A DNA stretch of 64,000 nucleotides from Bryobacteraceae bacterium (GCA_025056455.1 JANWVY010000003.1:340519-404518), one strand, 5' to 3'; positions 54,501 through 62,818 are shown, numbered from the stretch's first letter. The notes: generated from the sequence alone by a model not told the origin. Program-made: numbers and translations.

Positions 54501-55247
54501 GAGCTCGTAGTCGCCGGCGCCGGGGGTGGGCCAGGCGACGCGGGCGCGAATCAGCGCATTTCCTTTCACGTTATCGGTAAAGCGGAGAGGCCCATTCCAG
54601 TCAGAGTCGTTGGGGTTTCTCCAATAGGTGCGGTCGGCTTGAGGTCCTTGGGTGTCCGTACTAACGCCGACGCCCTGGGCAGGCGACGGTGCTTGGTAAC
54701 CAACGAAAAAGTCGCCGGAGTCGATTTGGACAAGGGTGTCAATGGGAAAATCAACGAACGCTCCGGTGGAGAGAATCGTCACTTGCCGGTCTACGAGGTA
54801 CTTGGCTGTAGCCGGGGGTTTCGGCCCAGGTGCAGAGAAGGCAATGAGCCGGACGGTCTTCCCGACAGGGGAGGGTTGATTTTGGAACGAAACAAAATAA
54901 ATACGAATGGCCGTCAAGCGGGCAGGATAATCTAGCGGCGTGAGACGCACCACTACGGTGAGACCATCCCCCAACAAACCCCTTCCATCTGGGGTTCCGT
55001 CGTCAGCGGCCAGTTCTGAGCCTTCTGCTAGCGCTGAAGTTTCTGCCGCAGCCGCCTCTGCGACCCTCCCCTCCCGCTCCACTGCTAGAGCCAGGACCTT
55101 GGGAGGCTCCTCCGCTAGGGTACGAGCGAGCGGAGGCTGGTGCTTCTCGATCGCAAGCATCTGAATGGGAGATAGGAAGAAAATCAGCAACAGAAAGGTA
55201 TAGAAAACAGGGGAGGCGGAGTAACTACACCTGCGATGAAATCGCAT
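51501..55247 (-). CDS. Large secreted gluzincin-type metallopeptidase with duplicated modules and PKD domain
   Basis: 1248 residues. A signal peptide (about 12-32) is followed by an Ala/Glu-rich linker and two homologous beta-rich modules (about 80-240 and 248-412). Both share DDGT, RLTP-x-x-YPARLT-x-x-RI, QPSP-x-GKTV and SGD-x-x-VG-x-Q-x-P motifs. A third beta region (about 425-520) comes before the catalytic core with the zinc motif PHEIMHLVQ (His781, Glu782, His785) and a downstream Glu810 in WMDEALAVWYE, the gluzincin third-ligand pattern. A PKD-like domain (about 1080-1140, TYTWDFGDG) and a Cys-containing C-terminal domain end the protein. AAAGGAGGGAG precedes the ATG. Probably an exported protease; I cannot place it in a named family. 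Confidence 0.85.
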   Translation of the reverse strand: MRFHRRCSYSASPVFYTFLLLIFFLSPIQMLAIEKHQPPLARTLAEEPPKVLALAVEREGRVAEAAAAETSALAEGSELAADDGTPDGRGLLGDGLTVVVRLTPLDYPARLTAIRIYFVSFQNQPSPVGKTVRLIAFSAPGPKPPATAKYLVDRQVTILSTGAFVDFPIDTLVQIDSGDFFVGYQAPSPAQGVGVSTDTQGPQADRTYWRNPNDSDWNGPLRFTDNVKGNALIRARVAWPTPGAGDYELRTDDGTAEGGFLRDGYIYVNRLTPPRYPARLTKVRIWVQSMTAQPSPEGKTVQLVVFREPSAIGSPPLNPQLESTSSIKLGAPGAWTEFTLPSPVTIESGDVYVGFQSPNPHTGVAFPIDTNGQPYHRMFRSLDGGKTFTGPIVLTTDNTQTAAANLMVRAVVSYGELTPQLHQVETNVDSVNLSEGSSERFSAKVNSTSPGPYQITAVFDPPVEGLSAKVDPPSVPAGQTFQIIVRSEGPSDVTSAHLVVTATDGPRKARVRVPVFTWREISSQQVGVEGGVLQAGPVRVFIPKQNSQSWGQNRRISLLTGKPVTGFEESLDGEVYRLEGLPEAYSGGLEIHLPASAKQRQVASLSHRLSAPQPKEGNAVALLQFATPNSLGKNQTVTHLHPAVIAGESAVVTLPQNRPNYSRQFRFSLLWGWLNLLSAEGNFVVFYPFSHRDAAIWVVEQAEKAFQQFQSPEVRIDVMSRISRVESLNLLGFPVHPIRITIGETENPAGVGETRGGQITLNRRKFETAESRQANRGAIPHEIMHLVQSLFGPQQSLFDLRQDPRLWMDEALAVWYEPLGLNESQFIPGEMNENLAAFLLVGANRVPETEARDYGYGASSFITYLSRFVDTSIPRRWLETRDANREPWATLLPLIGGDSQLPHHWRSFALTLFSRNVLPNPNFPDNNQLRPFEDWLRFELIKDGEQTIKTWGEARDLSFRFYDFVLPTGRQNVRFPELTDVTALSVQLLEKLPDVDIFVFGSKGLLDWKPGTEEILLTDEEVYKKSVPLIVGVANNHYDPAPSSKSRRTLRVKMGLADPKLEIAPPFIGKRVIGATYEFTTKNINIPQDATYTWDFGDGKTATGRNVKTSWSRAGDYKVTVTVQWPAQRLTASVVAVVAPDTPPVAKAEVLFEVFRLIRNRMGQSYQMCNDYAITITNVSGAVVETGTSVARNGAYETWLPVADHYSYTIRYNYTTPCRDSGTVTGKFNIKAGIINSVRVETPRCETN

Positions 55248-55278
55248 TCGTCACTCCCTCCTTTGAGGAGCCAACTTC

Positions 55279-55307
55279 AGCGTAGTGCTGCTGTGTGTCA
55301 GCGTCAA
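55279..55307 (-). promoter_or_regulatory. Candidate promoter of the metallopeptidase gene
   Basis: On the minus strand TTGACG (55307-55302), a 17-bp spacer and TACGCT (55284-55279) form a good sigma-70-like promoter about 30 nt upstream of the ATG at 55247. Confidence 0.5.
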
Positions 55308-55373
55308 GGTTTATTTAATCTGGGTGTTGCAGCTTTTTGGAGATTTCGGCGTGGAACCTGTCGAGGGAATTGA

Positions 55374-56399
55374 TTAGGCCGATTCCGGACCCTGAAACAG
55401 TTGGAGCAAGTGGCGGGCTGCATGGGGCGGAGACCATACGCCCTCTCGCACCTTTTGTTCGACAGCCGGCATGGCGGCCTGAACGGCGGCATGACGTCGA
55501 AATTCGGCTTCGAGCTGCTCTTGCAGCCGCGCCCACAGCCAGTCAAGCGCTTGCTGGCGACGGCGCGCTAGACGGAACCCGCTAGCAGTCATTTGCGCCT
55601 CGTGTTCGAGCACGACGTCCCAAATGAGGGGGATGTTTTCGCCCGTCAGGGCCGAGCAGGTGAGGACCCGTGGCGACCAGCCGTTTAGGGGGGCGCCCAA
55701 AAGGCGCAAACCGAACTCATAGGAGCGTTGTGCCTGAAGGGCGCGGGCACGGTTGTCGCCGTCGGCCTTATTGATGGCGACTAAGTCCGCCATTTCCAAA
55801 ATCCCGCGCTTAATGCCCTGCAATTCGTCGCCAGCGCCGGGAATGAGCAACAGCAGGAAGAAATCGGTCATGGTGCGAAGCGCGGTTTCGGACTGTCCCA
55901 CCCCGACAGTCTCGATCAAGACATTTTGAAAACCAGCCGCCTCGACCAGCAAGATACATTCCCGGGTGCGAGGAGCGACTCCGCCAAGGCGGCCCCGCGA
56001 GGCCGAGGGCCGGATGAATGCTTGGGGCTGGGCGGCGAGGCGTTGCATCCGCGTTTTATCCCCTAAGATGCTACCTCCAGACACGGGACTGGAAGGGTCG
56101 ATGGAAAGGATGGCCACACGCTCGTTGCGGTCGGTGATGAGGTGCATGCCCAAGGCATCGAGAAATGTGCTCTTCCCTGCCCCAGGCGCACCGGCGACAC
56201 CAATGCGCCGGGATTTGCCAGTGTGGGGGAGACAGGCGTCTAGGAGCTCTGCCGCCAGCTCCTGGTCTGAGTCGAGGTCGCTCTCTACGAGGGTGATAGC
56301 GCGCGCCAGAACCACACGGTCGCCGCTGAGGACTCCATCGACGTATTGCTGAAGGGTCAAACGGCGGCGCGTGCAATCAGAGGGGACGGGGTCACTCAT
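55374..56399 (-). CDS. meaB: MeaB/ArgK-type methylmalonyl-CoA-mutase-associated GTPase
   Basis: 341 residues from ATG 56399 (an upstream in-frame start at 56444 is less likely). It is a G3E-family P-loop GTPase that protects and loads B12-dependent acyl-CoA mutases. Motifs: Walker A GVAGAPGAGKSTFLDALG, ILSIDPSSPVSGGSILGDKTRM, FIRPSASRGRLGGVA, IETVGVGQSE, and the base-specificity motif NKADGDN. The helical C-terminal dimerisation arm is present. No mutase gene is adjacent in this window, so its partner must be elsewhere. Confidence 0.93.
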   Translation of the reverse strand: MSDPVPSDCTRRRLTLQQYVDGVLSGDRVVLARAITLVESDLDSDQELAAELLDACLPHTGKSRRIGVAGAPGAGKSTFLDALGMHLITDRNERVAILSIDPSSPVSGGSILGDKTRMQRLAAQPQAFIRPSASRGRLGGVAPRTRECILLVEAAGFQNVLIETVGVGQSETALRTMTDFFLLLLIPGAGDELQGIKRGILEMADLVAINKADGDNRARALQAQRSYEFGLRLLGAPLNGWSPRVLTCSALTGENIPLIWDVVLEHEAQMTASGFRLARRRQQALDWLWARLQEQLEAEFRRHAAVQAAMPAVEQKVREGVWSPPHAARHLLQLFQGPESA

Positions 56400-56585
56400 G
56401 TTGGATTTGTTAAACGAAACGGTCGATCCTGAACCTTTCAGCATCGCACGGGCAAAAACTCGGCTGCAGACAAAGATTCGGGGCGCGGCCCGGAGCGGAT
56501 CGGCCAGCCTGCAATGAGGAGGTGAATGAGCGAAGGGGGCGGCTGAGCTTCGCGATTGCCCGTGGCGAGGGGAGCTCGCCGAGAA

Positions 56586-57092
56586 CTACTCGGGCGGAAA
56601 CAACTCCGAGAGTTCGGTCAAGATCTTGCGTTCATCGGCGTTAAACTGAGCGCGAAAATCCTCGCTCTTGAGACGCGCCTGCCGCTCCTCCGAGCTCATC
56701 CGCCGCAACCGAGCGAGCTCCCGGCGCACCTCCCTCTTGCGCTCCACGGCAAGAGCGTTCATTTGGCGAAACAACTTTCGAGCCGCCTGCTGTCTTTCCG
56801 GGGGTAGGTTCTGGAATCGCTCCCACTGCTCTTTTTGCTGGGGCGAGAGATTCTGGTAGTCCCGCAAATTTTCTTCAACCCGTTTGCGGCGCTCGGGGGG
56901 CAGCCGTTCAAGCACCCGGCGGCGCTCTTCCACCGGCAGTTGACTGAATTTCTCAATGAGCCCCGATCTTTGGGCTTGGCGCGCTGCCTTCTCTTGGCGT
57001 GAGACAGCACCTTTGCGGAATTGCGCGCTCGCAGGCGGCAGAACGCAAACTCCGATGACCGTGAAGACCAGGGGCGAAAGCCAGGAGCGCAT
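56586..57092 (-). CDS. DUF3106 periplasmic protein
   Basis: 168 residues from ATG 57092. A signal peptide (WLSPLVFTVIGVCVLPPASAQ) is followed by a highly charged helical chain with repeated LP-x-E-x-R/LSP-x-x-K-x-x-W motifs (QLPVEERRRVLERLPPERR, LSPQQKEQWERFQNLPPERQQ), characteristic of DUF3106. Such proteins resemble the metal/stress periplasmic sensors of the CpxP/ZraP type in composition. It starts 10 bp after the anti-sigma gene and is the third gene of the sigma operon, so it may feed envelope status to the anti-sigma factor. Confidence 0.85.
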   Translation of the reverse strand: MRSWLSPLVFTVIGVCVLPPASAQFRKGAVSRQEKAARQAQRSGLIEKFSQLPVEERRRVLERLPPERRKRVEENLRDYQNLSPQQKEQWERFQNLPPERQQAARKLFRQMNALAVERKREVRRELARLRRMSSEERQARLKSEDFRAQFNADERKILTELSELFPPE

Positions 57093-57102
57093 CGCAAAAA
57101 CC

Positions 57103-57675
57103 TCACATTGGCCGCTGCCAACCCGCATCCAACGCACCCAGATCCCGCAGCATTTCGAGGTCCTCAAGCGCCGCCTCGATTTGCTCAGCCTGAAGCGTCG
57201 TATCCGTGGATGGGCCCTGCAGGGACTGCTGCGTGGAATCGAAACTCGGACGGAAGTACAGTCCGATGGCCACCAGCAAGCAGGCTAGTACCGGTAAGGC
57301 GGGCCGCCAGAGCCAAGCGCCAGTGGCGGTTCCGCCTACCGTGAGGCGATTCCACAAGCCATCACACCACTTCACCCAGGTGGGGCGCTGCTCTTCGGCT
57401 TCAATACGAGCATAGAGCCGGCGGTCAAAGGTCTCAGAGATCGGCATGGCCTCGTATTCATCGAGCGCCCGCCACACGAGCGATTGCGCGGAAGCAAAGC
57501 TCTGGCAAGCCGGACACTGCCGCAGGTGGCTTTCGAGGATAGCGGTACGGTGAGCGTCGAGTTTGCGATGGCAATAATCGAGTAGAATTCCAGCCTCGGA
57601 CTCGCTGCGGCTCAACGGGCAGGGGAATGGCTCTTTGTCATGGGTTGGCGTCATCCAGCTCACGTTTTCTTTCAT
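57103..57675 (-). CDS. Zinc-finger anti-sigma factor (membrane-anchored)
   Basis: 190 residues. The cytoplasmic N-terminal anti-sigma domain carries the zf-HC2 motif with Cys35 in LLDYCHRKLD and HLRQCPACQ (H-x3-C-x2-C). One membrane segment (LWRPALPVLACLLVAIGLYF, about 122-141) follows, and a short acidic periplasmic tail ends the chain. It would hold the ECF sigma factor encoded 75 bp upstream at the membrane until a signal is received. The start is ATG 57675 with GGGAG upstream. Confidence 0.9.
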   Translation of the reverse strand: MKENVSWMTPTHDKEPFPCPLSRSESEAGILLDYCHRKLDAHRTAILESHLRQCPACQSFASAQSLVWRALDEYEAMPISETFDRRLYARIEAEEQRPTWVKWCDGLWNRLTVGGTATGAWLWRPALPVLACLLVAIGLYFRPSFDSTQQSLQGPSTDTTLQAEQIEAALEDLEMLRDLGALDAGWQRPM

Positions 57676-57750
57676 GACCGATCTCCCGCCGCTGTCGATT
57701 CACGGCAAATGTTCCCTACTTCAAGTTCAGGCCGTGGCGCTCGATCTTGC

Positions 57751-58383
57751 TTAGCAAGCAAGATGCGCCAGTTTTGTCCGCAAGTTCTCATAAGCCCGGA
57801 ACAGCAGCGATTTGACTGCGGATTCCGAACAACCCAGCGCAGCTGCGATCTGAGAATATTCCATTTCCTGATACTTATGCATTAGCACAGCCGCGCGTTG
57901 CTTATCTGGTAGCTGCTGGATGGCGTTTTGGATCTCGCGCCGGCGCACATCGCCGATCAGGCATTGTTCCACGGTCGGCAGCCGATCCGGCACTTGGCGC
58001 GCCAATCCTTCGATGAGCTGCGAATCCAAGCTCTCCTGGCCCCGTTCATGGCGCTCATCGCGAAGATAGTTGAGGGCCAAGTGGGTGGCGATCCGAAACA
58101 GCCAGGTCGTGAACTTTGCTGTTGGCTCATAGCTTTGGCGGGAACGGTACACACGAAGAAAAACCTCCTGCGCGAGTTCTTCGGCTACCGCCTGGTTTTG
58201 GACCATACGGTAGAGGAAGTGAATGACTGCAGAGCGGTGCCGTTCCAGCAGTAAGGCGAAGCTGCTCAGGCAGCCCTCGCGGACCCGTAGCATGAGCTGA
58301 GCATCCATTTCGAGGTTGCCGGCAGCCACCACGTTTGGATGAACACGCTCGGCGGGCGAAGGTTGCGGCGGAGATGGGGTCAT
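57751..58383 (-). CDS. ECF-type RNA polymerase sigma factor
   Basis: 210 residues from ATG 58383 (AGGAG 12 nt upstream). Region 2 is complete (FALLLERHRSAVIHFLYRMVQNQAVAEELAQEVFLRVYR, TWLFRIATHLALNYLRDERH), and region 4 has the helix-turn-helix LPDKQRAAVLMHKYQEMEYSQIAAALGCSESAVKSLLFRAYENLR. A Pro/Ser-rich N-terminal tail precedes region 2. With the zf-HC2 anti-sigma and DUF3106 genes it forms an envelope-stress-type module. Downstream targets cannot be read here. Confidence 0.93.
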   Translation of the reverse strand: MTPSPPQPSPAERVHPNVVAAGNLEMDAQLMLRVREGCLSSFALLLERHRSAVIHFLYRMVQNQAVAEELAQEVFLRVYRSRQSYEPTAKFTTWLFRIATHLALNYLRDERHERGQESLDSQLIEGLARQVPDRLPTVEQCLIGDVRRREIQNAIQQLPDKQRAAVLMHKYQEMEYSQIAAALGCSESAVKSLLFRAYENLRTKLAHLAC

Positions 58384-58643
58384 CGAAAAATTACTCCTCG
58401 CTCGGCGGCTTGAGAGCGCGCCGCCGAGCAGACGGCCGACCCTCGAAAAGGGTTGCAGCCCGTGCACTCCTTTTGTCCGAGACGAGAGTCCGCAAAAAGG
58501 GTTTACAGAAGCCGTCTCAACTGGCCCATCCTTTCTCATTGTAGTGGATTACGGTCAAGTCTGACAGCAACTTGCGAGCGTTTTAATCCGCGACCGCTGT
58601 TCCCTGGTAGGTCCGCGATCAAGCCGCGCTACCATGGAAGTTT

Positions 58644-59813
58644 ATGGCCAACTTCCGAGGCGTAGACTACCTCCACATTGATTCCCAGTTTTCTGAAGAG
58701 GAGAAGATGGTGCGGCAAACGGCCCGTCAGTTTGTGGAAGAGCGGGTGATGCCGGTGATTCGAGACTGCTGGCGGGAGGGTCAGTTCCCCACCTCGCTCA
58801 TCCGCGAGATGGGGAAGTTGGGGTTTTTGGGCGCCAATCTCCAGGGCTATGGTTGTGCTGGCATGTCCAACGTCGAATACGGATTGCTCATGCAGGAGCT
58901 GGAAAGAGGCGACTCAGGGATACGCAGCTTCGTCTCCGTGCAGGGGGCCTTGGTGATGTATCCCATTCTGACCTACGGAAGTGAAGAACAAAAACAGCGC
59001 TGGTTGCCCCGCCTACAAAGCGGCGAAGCGGTGGGTTGCTTTGGACTCACGGAACCGGGATTCGGATCCAACCCGTCTGGCATGCTCACGCGCGCTCGTT
59101 TGGATGGCGATCATTGGATTTTGGACGGGGAGAAAACCTGGATCACCAACGGCAGCATCGCCGATGTGGCCGTCGTTTGGGCGCGCACGGAGGAAGGCAT
59201 TCGAGGTTTTTTGGTGGAACGCGGGACCCCAGGTTTCTCCACCTCCGAGCTTCACGGCAAGCTCTCAATGCGGGCCTCGATCACCTCGAGCCTCTCTTTC
59301 AGTGGATGTAAGATTCCAAAATCGGCCATTTTGCCTGGCGCTACGGGTCTGAAGGCTGCCTTGAGCTGTCTCACACAGGCCCGCTTTGGCATCGGATGGG
59401 GTGTGATTGGGGCGGCCATGGACTGCTACGAAACCGCCCGGCAATACACCATCCTTCGCAAGCAATTCGACGATAAGCCCATCGCCTCCCACCAGCTCGT
59501 CCAGGACAAGCTTGCCTACATGATCACCGAAATCACCAAGGCCCAGCTATTAGCTCTTCATTGTGGCCGTCTCAAGGATGAGGGCAAACTCGAACCGGCC
59601 CACGTTTCCATGCTCAAACGCAACAACGTGGCCATGGCGCTGGATTGCGCCCGGCTCAGCCGGGACCTTTTGGGCGCCAACGGCATCATGGACGAGTACC
59701 CCATCATGCGTCACCTCTGTAATTTGGAAACCGTAAAAACTTACGAAGGCACGGATCATATCCACGCCTTGGTAATTGGCGAGCGCGTGACTGGTATTCC
59801 CGCCTACCGCTAG
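58644..59813 (+). CDS. Acyl-CoA dehydrogenase, glutaryl-CoA-dehydrogenase-like
   Basis: 389 residues. An FAD flavoenzyme of the acyl-CoA dehydrogenase family: GCFGLTEPGFGSNPSGM (substrate/FAD loop), LDGEKTWITNGSIADVAVVWART, FSGCKIPKSAILPGATGL, ARFGIGWGVIGAA, and the catalytic base Glu in TYEGTDHIHALVIG. The Arg/Ser-rich loop and TYEGTDHIHAL pattern are closest to glutaryl-CoA dehydrogenases, which oxidise and decarboxylate glutaryl-CoA to crotonyl-CoA in lysine/tryptophan breakdown. Assignment to this subtype is by motif resemblance. It stands alone and is divergent from the sigma operon. Confidence 0.9.
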   Translation: MANFRGVDYLHIDSQFSEEEKMVRQTARQFVEERVMPVIRDCWREGQFPTSLIREMGKLGFLGANLQGYGCAGMSNVEYGLLMQELERGDSGIRSFVSVQGALVMYPILTYGSEEQKQRWLPRLQSGEAVGCFGLTEPGFGSNPSGMLTRARLDGDHWILDGEKTWITNGSIADVAVVWARTEEGIRGFLVERGTPGFSTSELHGKLSMRASITSSLSFSGCKIPKSAILPGATGLKAALSCLTQARFGIGWGVIGAAMDCYETARQYTILRKQFDDKPIASHQLVQDKLAYMITEITKAQLLALHCGRLKDEGKLEPAHVSMLKRNNVAMALDCARLSRDLLGANGIMDEYPIMRHLCNLETVKTYEGTDHIHALVIGERVTGIPAYR

Positions 59814-60115
59814 CAACCGCCAGCAGTGCTTGTAGCGACCAGAGTCCGAAGTCCGCGGGCAGATCAACCCACGGCAAGCACAGCGGGTGAAATGGCCGCG
59901 GGGAGCGGGAGAGTGAAGGAATGTAGTCAATTTCGTCCCATTTCGATCTCCATTTTATCTTCTATTTCCCCTCATTTTCTAAATTTCCGACGAATTATTC
60001 TTACATGCGTTTGGACAAGGCCGTGAGTTTAGGAATTTTTCTCAAAAACTAGTACTTTCGTACCATGGACGTACGGGACTAGTAGACCCTAGTATTAAGT
60101 TCTCAGACGGATCCT
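59814..60115. promoter_or_regulatory. AT-rich intergenic region before the lone sigma factor
   Basis: 302 bp. The part from about 59930 to 60040 is far more AT-rich and pyrimidine-rich than the surroundings and probably contains the promoter of the sigma gene at 60116. A triple CTAGTA array occupies 60049-60094. I see no RNA gene or coding frame in it. Confidence 0.5.
60049..60094 (+). repeat. Three phased CTAGTA boxes upstream of the sigma gene
   Basis: CTAGTA occurs at 60049-60054, 60079-60084 and 60089-60094, that is with 30-bp and 10-bp periods, so all three face the same side of the helix. Two of them extend to the palindrome ACTAGT (60048-60053 and 60078-60083). GTAC also recurs between them. 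The last box ends 21 bp before the ATG of the sigma factor gene. The pattern suggests a cooperative regulator site, possibly autoregulation. Confidence 0.5.
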
Positions 60116-60754
60116 ATGGGGGCGGCGCCGGTGAAAAATCCCCGTCGAATCGCCCACCTTCAGGTGGAAGCCTGGGGCGTGCTACGGCCCGAGGGCCTGG
60201 CCAGAGGTGATAATCAAGCCACAGAGGCGTTATATTCCTACATTGTGCACCGTTTGCGACCACTCGTTGAAGCCCGGCTCGGGCCGCAGGAGGCGGACGA
60301 CGTCGCGCACGAAGCGCTGGCCATCATTGTAGAGAACGTTCGCAAGGGCCATGTCCGAGAGCTGGGAGCGATCTACTCCTATTCTCACGGAGTGGTCCGC
60401 CGCTTGATTGCTGCCCGGATTGTGCAGCAGATCCGGTGGCGCAGGGTGGTCGCGCGGATGGATGAGCCTGGCGCTCCAAGGGGACGACACACGCCAGAAA
60501 GTGAGCTTCTTCAGCGGGAGCGGTGGAATCTGCTGGAGCAACTGCTTGCGCAACTATCCGCGCGAGACTCGGAGCTACTGCGCCGTTTTTATTTTGAAGG
60601 GCAGCCGTTTCGGGACATTTGTAAGGCGATGCAAATCACAGAGACGCAGTTCCGTTTGTTCAAAAGCCGGGCAAAAGCCAAGTTAGCGCGCTGGGCTACG
60701 GAGGCTTCTGGGCCGAGCCGGCGGTCGGGGGGAGCGCGTCCGAGCAGTGACTAA
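60116..60754 (+). CDS. ECF-like sigma factor without adjacent anti-sigma gene
   Basis: 212 residues. Region 2-like part: ATEALYSYIVHRLRPLVEARLGPQEADDVAHEALAIIVENV with AIYSYSHGVVRRLIAARI. Region 4-like HTH: LSARDSELLRRFYFEGQPFRDICKAMQITETQFRLFKSRAKAKLARW. The spacing fits the ECF family, though region 2 is more divergent than in the sigma factor at 57751. The C-terminal ~20 residues are basic and disordered. No anti-sigma factor follows; instead it converges on the M2 peptidase gene with a 4-bp stop overlap (60751-60754). Confidence 0.85.
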   Translation: MGAAPVKNPRRIAHLQVEAWGVLRPEGLARGDNQATEALYSYIVHRLRPLVEARLGPQEADDVAHEALAIIVENVRKGHVRELGAIYSYSHGVVRRLIAARIVQQIRWRRVVARMDEPGAPRGRHTPESELLQRERWNLLEQLLAQLSARDSELLRRFYFEGQPFRDICKAMQITETQFRLFKSRAKAKLARWATEASGPSRRSGGARPSSD

Positions 60755-62637
60755 TTTCTGCGTTGAGGTTGGGGAGAGGAGGCCTGCGCGGTTTGCTGCG
60801 CCAGGTACTGGCGGAGAGGTTGAAAGTAGTCCAGCATGGCGCGCGGGCTGAGGTCTTCTCCGGTTTTTTCTTTCATGAGCTGACGCCAGTCAACGGTGGC
60901 GCCAGCGCTTAAAATTCCCATCAGCCATTTTCCCACTTCTTTATTGCCAAAGTAGTTACAATTTCGCGGATCTTGTTTGAGGATTTTGCGCGCGATGTAG
61001 TCGTGTAGCTGGTATTTGATCAAATAAGCGATGGCGTAGTCGTAGTATTGAGCTGGATCATCGATGATGTGAGTTTTGGTACAAGCGTCGCAGAATTCCT
61101 CGCCGCGGGGAGCGGGTGGCTCGACGGCCTGATATTTGGCCACATAACTCCACCAGCGCGAATTGAACTGGTCGACGGGGAGCTTTTTCTCGTAGAGATC
61201 GTGTTCGAAGTGAGCCATGGTCCCAGCAGCGAAGGGGATAAAGACGACGGCGTTATCGAGCGCCTCGGCCAGGAGCGACTGCATGGGGTCGATCATGCGG
61301 TCTTGGGGGAGGATGCCGATGGCCTTCAAGTAGGCTGGTTGTCCCGCGGCGATTCCAATGAGGTCGCCGATCGCTTCATGGAATGCCCGGTTGGCGCCTT
61401 CTCGCAGCACCACGGGCACTTTGGGATTCGAGTAAGCAAGGAAGTAGTAGACGTGCCCGAGTTCGTGGTGGGCAGTCTGAAACCAAGAGAAGTTGGGGAT
61501 GACGCTCATGAGGCTTCGCACGTCGGTGTCGAGGTTGATGTGCCAGGCCGAGGCGTGGGTGTTTTTCTTGCGCTTGGAGCCAGGGGGAAGCTGGTAGAGG
61601 TCTGATTTTTCCCAGAAGCTTTTGGGTAGCGGCGGCATACCGAGAGAGACGTAGAACTTTTCGGCTTGCTGGACAATCCATTCGGGACTCTTCTGGCGGA
61701 AGTATTCATCGAGGTCCGCCGCCTCGACCAATCCTGGCCACTCCTGAGCCCAGCGGTTGCCGAGCCAGTGGGCGGGCAAGAGTTTGGGCACTGGCTGGTG
61801 GTAGCGTTCGGCGAGTTTGCGCCGGCTCCAGAGGTGCAGTTGCTCATATAGCGGTTGCAAGGCCTCGATGGTTTTATCCATCAGTTGCATCATTTCGGCG
61901 ACGGTCATGCCGTAGTCAGCCACCTGGAGGTGGAAGTAAGAGGAGTAGCCAAGCTCGGCGGCGACACGGTTGCGCAGGTCGCGCAACTCGGCTACGCCTT
62001 GTTTGAGAGCGGGGCCAGACTGTTTGGAGACTTCCCAGATTTTCTTTCGTTCAGCGAGGTTTCGCGATTTGCGGAGCAGCTCGTCGATTTCGTTGGGCGT
62101 GATTGGCTTGGCGCAGGAGTCGCCGCGCGGTTCCACACAAAACACGAAACTATCCATGCGGGCCGACACTTTGGCTTCGGTTTCGATGCGGCGGTTGACG
62201 ATGTCGGGAATCGTGGCGGGCGATTCGGCGGCCGCCAGCAAGATTTTGTCGATTTGATTGAATTCTAAATCGGTGAGAGCGCTGCGCTGGTCAAGGAGGT
62301 TTTTTGAGGTTTCGATGACGTAACGGCTACCGCGGAAGGCCGCCAGAGCGCGGTCAGCGCCAATCCGCTCGCCAGTGTGCTGCTCGGTGACGTCGGTGGC
62401 GGCTTTCCAATTGGCCTCGCTGGCCACCGTGGCCAGTCGCTGGTCGATTTCGTTATACATGGCCAAAAACTGCCGGGCCTCGGATTGGCGAGAAGCGCTG
62501 CTGGCCGAAGGCCCAGGCTCGGGTGAGGGAGAACACGAGCAGGTTGTGAGCGCCAAGAGGAGGGCGGCGCTGAGCGGGCGCAGGGGTAGTTTCGCTGAAA
62601 CGTTGGGGAGCGAGTCGAAATGCTGAACGGGTTTCAC
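60751..62637 (-). CDS. M2-family (ACE-like) peptidyl-dipeptidase lipoprotein
   Basis: 628 residues from GTG 62637, chosen because GGAAGG lies 6 nt upstream and a lipoprotein signal follows (LSAALLLALTTCSC). It belongs to the M2 peptidase family of angiotensin-converting enzyme. The gluzincin motif is HHELGH (zinc His residues and catalytic Glu), with the third ligand Glu in NRAFHEAIGDLIG about 25 residues later. Long helices precede it, as in ACE. It should remove C-terminal dipeptides from oligopeptides in the periplasm. A -10-like TACAAT lies at 62660-62665 (minus). Confidence 0.93.
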   Translation of the reverse strand: MKPVQHFDSLPNVSAKLPLRPLSAALLLALTTCSCSPSPEPGPSASSASRQSEARQFLAMYNEIDQRLATVASEANWKAATDVTEQHTGERIGADRALAAFRGSRYVIETSKNLLDQRSALTDLEFNQIDKILLAAAESPATIPDIVNRRIETEAKVSARMDSFVFCVEPRGDSCAKPITPNEIDELLRKSRNLAERKKIWEVSKQSGPALKQGVAELRDLRNRVAAELGYSSYFHLQVADYGMTVAEMMQLMDKTIEALQPLYEQLHLWSRRKLAERYHQPVPKLLPAHWLGNRWAQEWPGLVEAADLDEYFRQKSPEWIVQQAEKFYVSLGMPPLPKSFWEKSDLYQLPPGSKRKKNTHASAWHINLDTDVRSLMSVIPNFSWFQTAHHELGHVYYFLAYSNPKVPVVLREGANRAFHEAIGDLIGIAAGQPAYLKAIGILPQDRMIDPMQSLLAEALDNAVVFIPFAAGTMAHFEHDLYEKKLPVDQFNSRWWSYVAKYQAVEPPAPRGEEFCDACTKTHIIDDPAQYYDYAIAYLIKYQLHDYIARKILKQDPRNCNYFGNKEVGKWLMGILSAGATVDWRQLMKEKTGEDLSPRAMLDYFQPLRQYLAQQTAQASSPQPQRRN

Positions 62638-62818
62638 AGTATGCCTTCCGTATTGCCGTATTGTAACCTCCAAGCCGCGGCCGATAGGCCGGCTCGGCTG
62701 GTCGAAAAACTGTGGACGGAAAGACCGGCGGCGAACAGCGGTAGGCGGGAGACCGGCTTTTTGAAGGGGTTGCCGTATCGGTGGTTCTTTCGCTGAAAGA
62801 TGAATGGATTCGGTTGCG

